Position numbers and translations under genes: made by a program. Positions 4,158 to 5,363 of a DNA stretch of 5,363 nt are shown here, in pieces. The notes under the pieces were generated by a model. It was not told the origin of the DNA and did no database searches. It saw only the letters and a list, made by a program, of their open reading frames with translations. Source of the stretch: JAGMDK01 sp023128695 (lineage in GTDB: Bacteria > Planctomycetota > Phycisphaerae > UBA1845 > Fen-1342); contig DAOVQG010000319.1 of the NCBI GenBank assembly GCA_030628805.1, forward strand, positions 1 to 5,363. Direction: 5' to 3'. The first letter of the stretch is position 1, and every line of letters begins with the position of its first letter.

Positions 4158-5363
4158 TTACCGTCCGCCGAAACCGGCTTCCGGCGAGTCATACTCAGAC
4201 TCAAGATCGTTCAACTCCGCTTTATCGGAGCCGACTCCCGAGGGATCCACAATTTCCGGCACCGTGCCGTTCATGAACGCCACGATGTCGTCGCTATCGA
4301 GCACGCCGTCGCCGGTCAGGTCAACCCATTCCGGCAGGCCGAGCGCAACCAGCTCGCGAACCGTGATCGACATCAGCGGCTCGAACGCGTCGCGGCTGCC
4401 GCAGCAGTCCAGATCGCCGATCCACAGGAAGTGCGACGCGATGAACGCGTAGTCGGCCGATCCGATCGCGCCGTCGGCGTCGATGTCACTATGCGGCCAG
4501 GCCGTGCTGCACGTCGTGCTAGTGCTGCCGGTCCAGCCCCACTCGGCGATGAACGTGCCGAAGTCGACGATGTCGACCAAATTGTCGTCGTACAGGTCGC
4601 CCTGAGTCAACATGTTGCCGACTGTGAACGACGCCACCCATTCGCCGCCGGAGATCGACGGCGTCAGCGTGACTCGTAGCGAGTGCAACTCATCCTCGGC
4701 CGTCACGCAGGTATAGCTCCCGCACGGCAGGTCGACGACCAACTGCGCGGGCGACATGGTGCTGTATCCGTTCGTGCCGTCATCGTCCACGGAGAACGTG
4801 ACCAGCACCTCAGTGTCCCAGACCGGGACACTCACGTTGCAGTCGAACTCGAACAGGATGCAGCGGGTAATCGTGTCGCCCGACCCAGCGTTCGGATCGT
4901 ACAGATCGCCCTCGAGCTGGACATCGATGACGAAGGTGTTGAACGCCAGGACGGTGATCGTCTGGACGGTCAGCGTCACATTGGTCTCGTAGTTGCCGCA
5001 TTCATCCTCGACCCGCCACGTGATAGTGGTCGTGCCGCTGAACGGGTCGTCGAGGTTGGTCGCGGCGTCGCTTCGGGTCCAGGTAACGGTAATATCACCC
5101 GTTGCCGAACAGTTATCGCTGAGATTCGACGGCCAGCCGATCTCGCCCGCGGTCAACGTCAACGTGCAACCACCCGCGTCCGCATTCCTGGTGATGTCAC
5201 CCGGCAGGTCGAACGTCGGATCAATCGTGTCATCGACCGTGATCGTCTGCGTCACGTTGATCGAGTTGAGGCAGTCGTCGGTCACGCTGTAGGTACGCGT
5301 GATCGTGCCACCACAAGCGCCGCCGGTCAGGGGACCGTCGCTGACCCAGGCCACCACAGGCGC
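4158..5363 (-). CDS. Secreted multidomain protein, HYR-like and dockerin-like modules (5' partial)
   Basis: The reading frame is open to the right edge, so 401 C-terminal residues are seen and the true start lies outside. Visible modules in order: the end of one HYR-like beta domain (about 1-43); a full HYR-like domain (about 46-133, with GCTLTL, DNCSATG and FSGTTTITWRVEDECGN, residues 109-123); a beta-rich module (136-250) with four cysteines (CILFEFDC, 168-175; PCGSYTC, 213-219) and AEDELHSLRVT; then three dockerin/EF-hand-like loops: GDLYDDNLVDIVDF (255-268), DIDADGAIGSADY (293-305) and DLTGDGVLDSDD (348-359). Asp/Asn spacing in the loops fits calcium binding. The tail is acidic and ends FGGR, with no PEP-CTERM tag, so this protein is not anchored that way. 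Probably extracellular. HYR modules are adhesive or structural; dockerins bind cohesins. The exact role is unknown. Confidence 0.85.
   Translation of the reverse strand, partial: APVVAWVSDGPLTGGACGGTITRTYSVTDDCLNSINVTQTITVDDTIDPTFDLPGDITRNADAGGCTLTLTAGEIGWPSNLSDNCSATGDITVTWTRSDAATNLDDPFSGTTTITWRVEDECGNYETNVTLTVQTITVLAFNTFVIDVQLEGDLYDPNAGSGDTITRCILFEFDCNVSVPVWDTEVLVTFSVDDDGTNGYSTMSPAQLVVDLPCGSYTCVTAEDELHSLRVTLTPSISGGEWVASFTVGNMLTQGDLYDDNLVDIVDFGTFIAEWGWTGSTSTTCSTAWPHSDIDADGAIGSADYAFIASHFLWIGDLDCCGSRDAFEPLMSITVRELVALGLPEWVDLTGDGVLDSDDIVAFMNGTVPEIVDPSGVGSDKAELNDLESEYDSPEAGFGGR

Noticed and set aside
4149..4679. Plus-strand open frame of 176 codons opposite the dockerin-type gene
   Set aside because: The opposite strand encodes clear HYR/dockerin-type modules over the same bases. 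This frame is Arg/Ala/Val-rich without motifs, as expected from GC-rich antisense.

Overview
The window looks like a chromosomal segment of a GC-rich bacterium of the Planctomycetota, probably a Phycisphaerae- or Pirellulales-like lineage. This rests on three signs. There is a PEP-CTERM surface protein and a large secreted protein with HYR-like and dockerin-like modules. There is a FlgM-like protein of a kind I associate with this phylum. The intergenic DNA is loaded with short palindromic repeats of types familiar from planctomycete genomes. The phylum call is inference from memory; no rRNA or marker gene is present.

Layout. Positions 1-198 are repeat DNA: 18-bp tandem repeats flanking a twin-hairpin element. 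A non-coding stretch leads to a 100-aa FlgM-like anti-sigma-28 factor (450-752, +). A second twin-hairpin element (834-910) separates it from a 532-aa membrane sensor histidine kinase (1055-2653, +). The kinase has six predicted membrane segments and a GGxxNP motif between segments 3 and 4, as in the quinone-sensing RegB/PrrB family. It converges on a 216-aa PEP-CTERM protein with a cohesin-like body (2650-3300, -), and the two stop codons overlap inside one TTAA. Positions 3301-4157 form an intergenic region of about 860 bp with at least four repeat families. The last gene (4158-5363, -) is the 3' part of a secreted protein: HYR-like modules, a cysteine-bearing beta-rich module, then three dockerin/EF-hand-like calcium loops. 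It runs off the right edge, so its N-terminus is missing.

The genes do not form an obvious operon or pathway. The kinase has no response regulator beside it, and the FlgM-like gene has no flagellar or sigma gene beside it. The two minus-strand genes both encode exported proteins. One is predicted to be an anchored protein with a cohesin-like domain, the other carries dockerin-like modules, so a surface pairing is possible but unproven.

The most striking content is the non-coding DNA. Five unrelated sequence families (seven copies of one) share one architecture: an arm, often itself a hairpin, a spacer, then the same arm inverted. This resembles REP/REPIN (BIME) elements, but no RAYT/Y1 transposase lies in the window.
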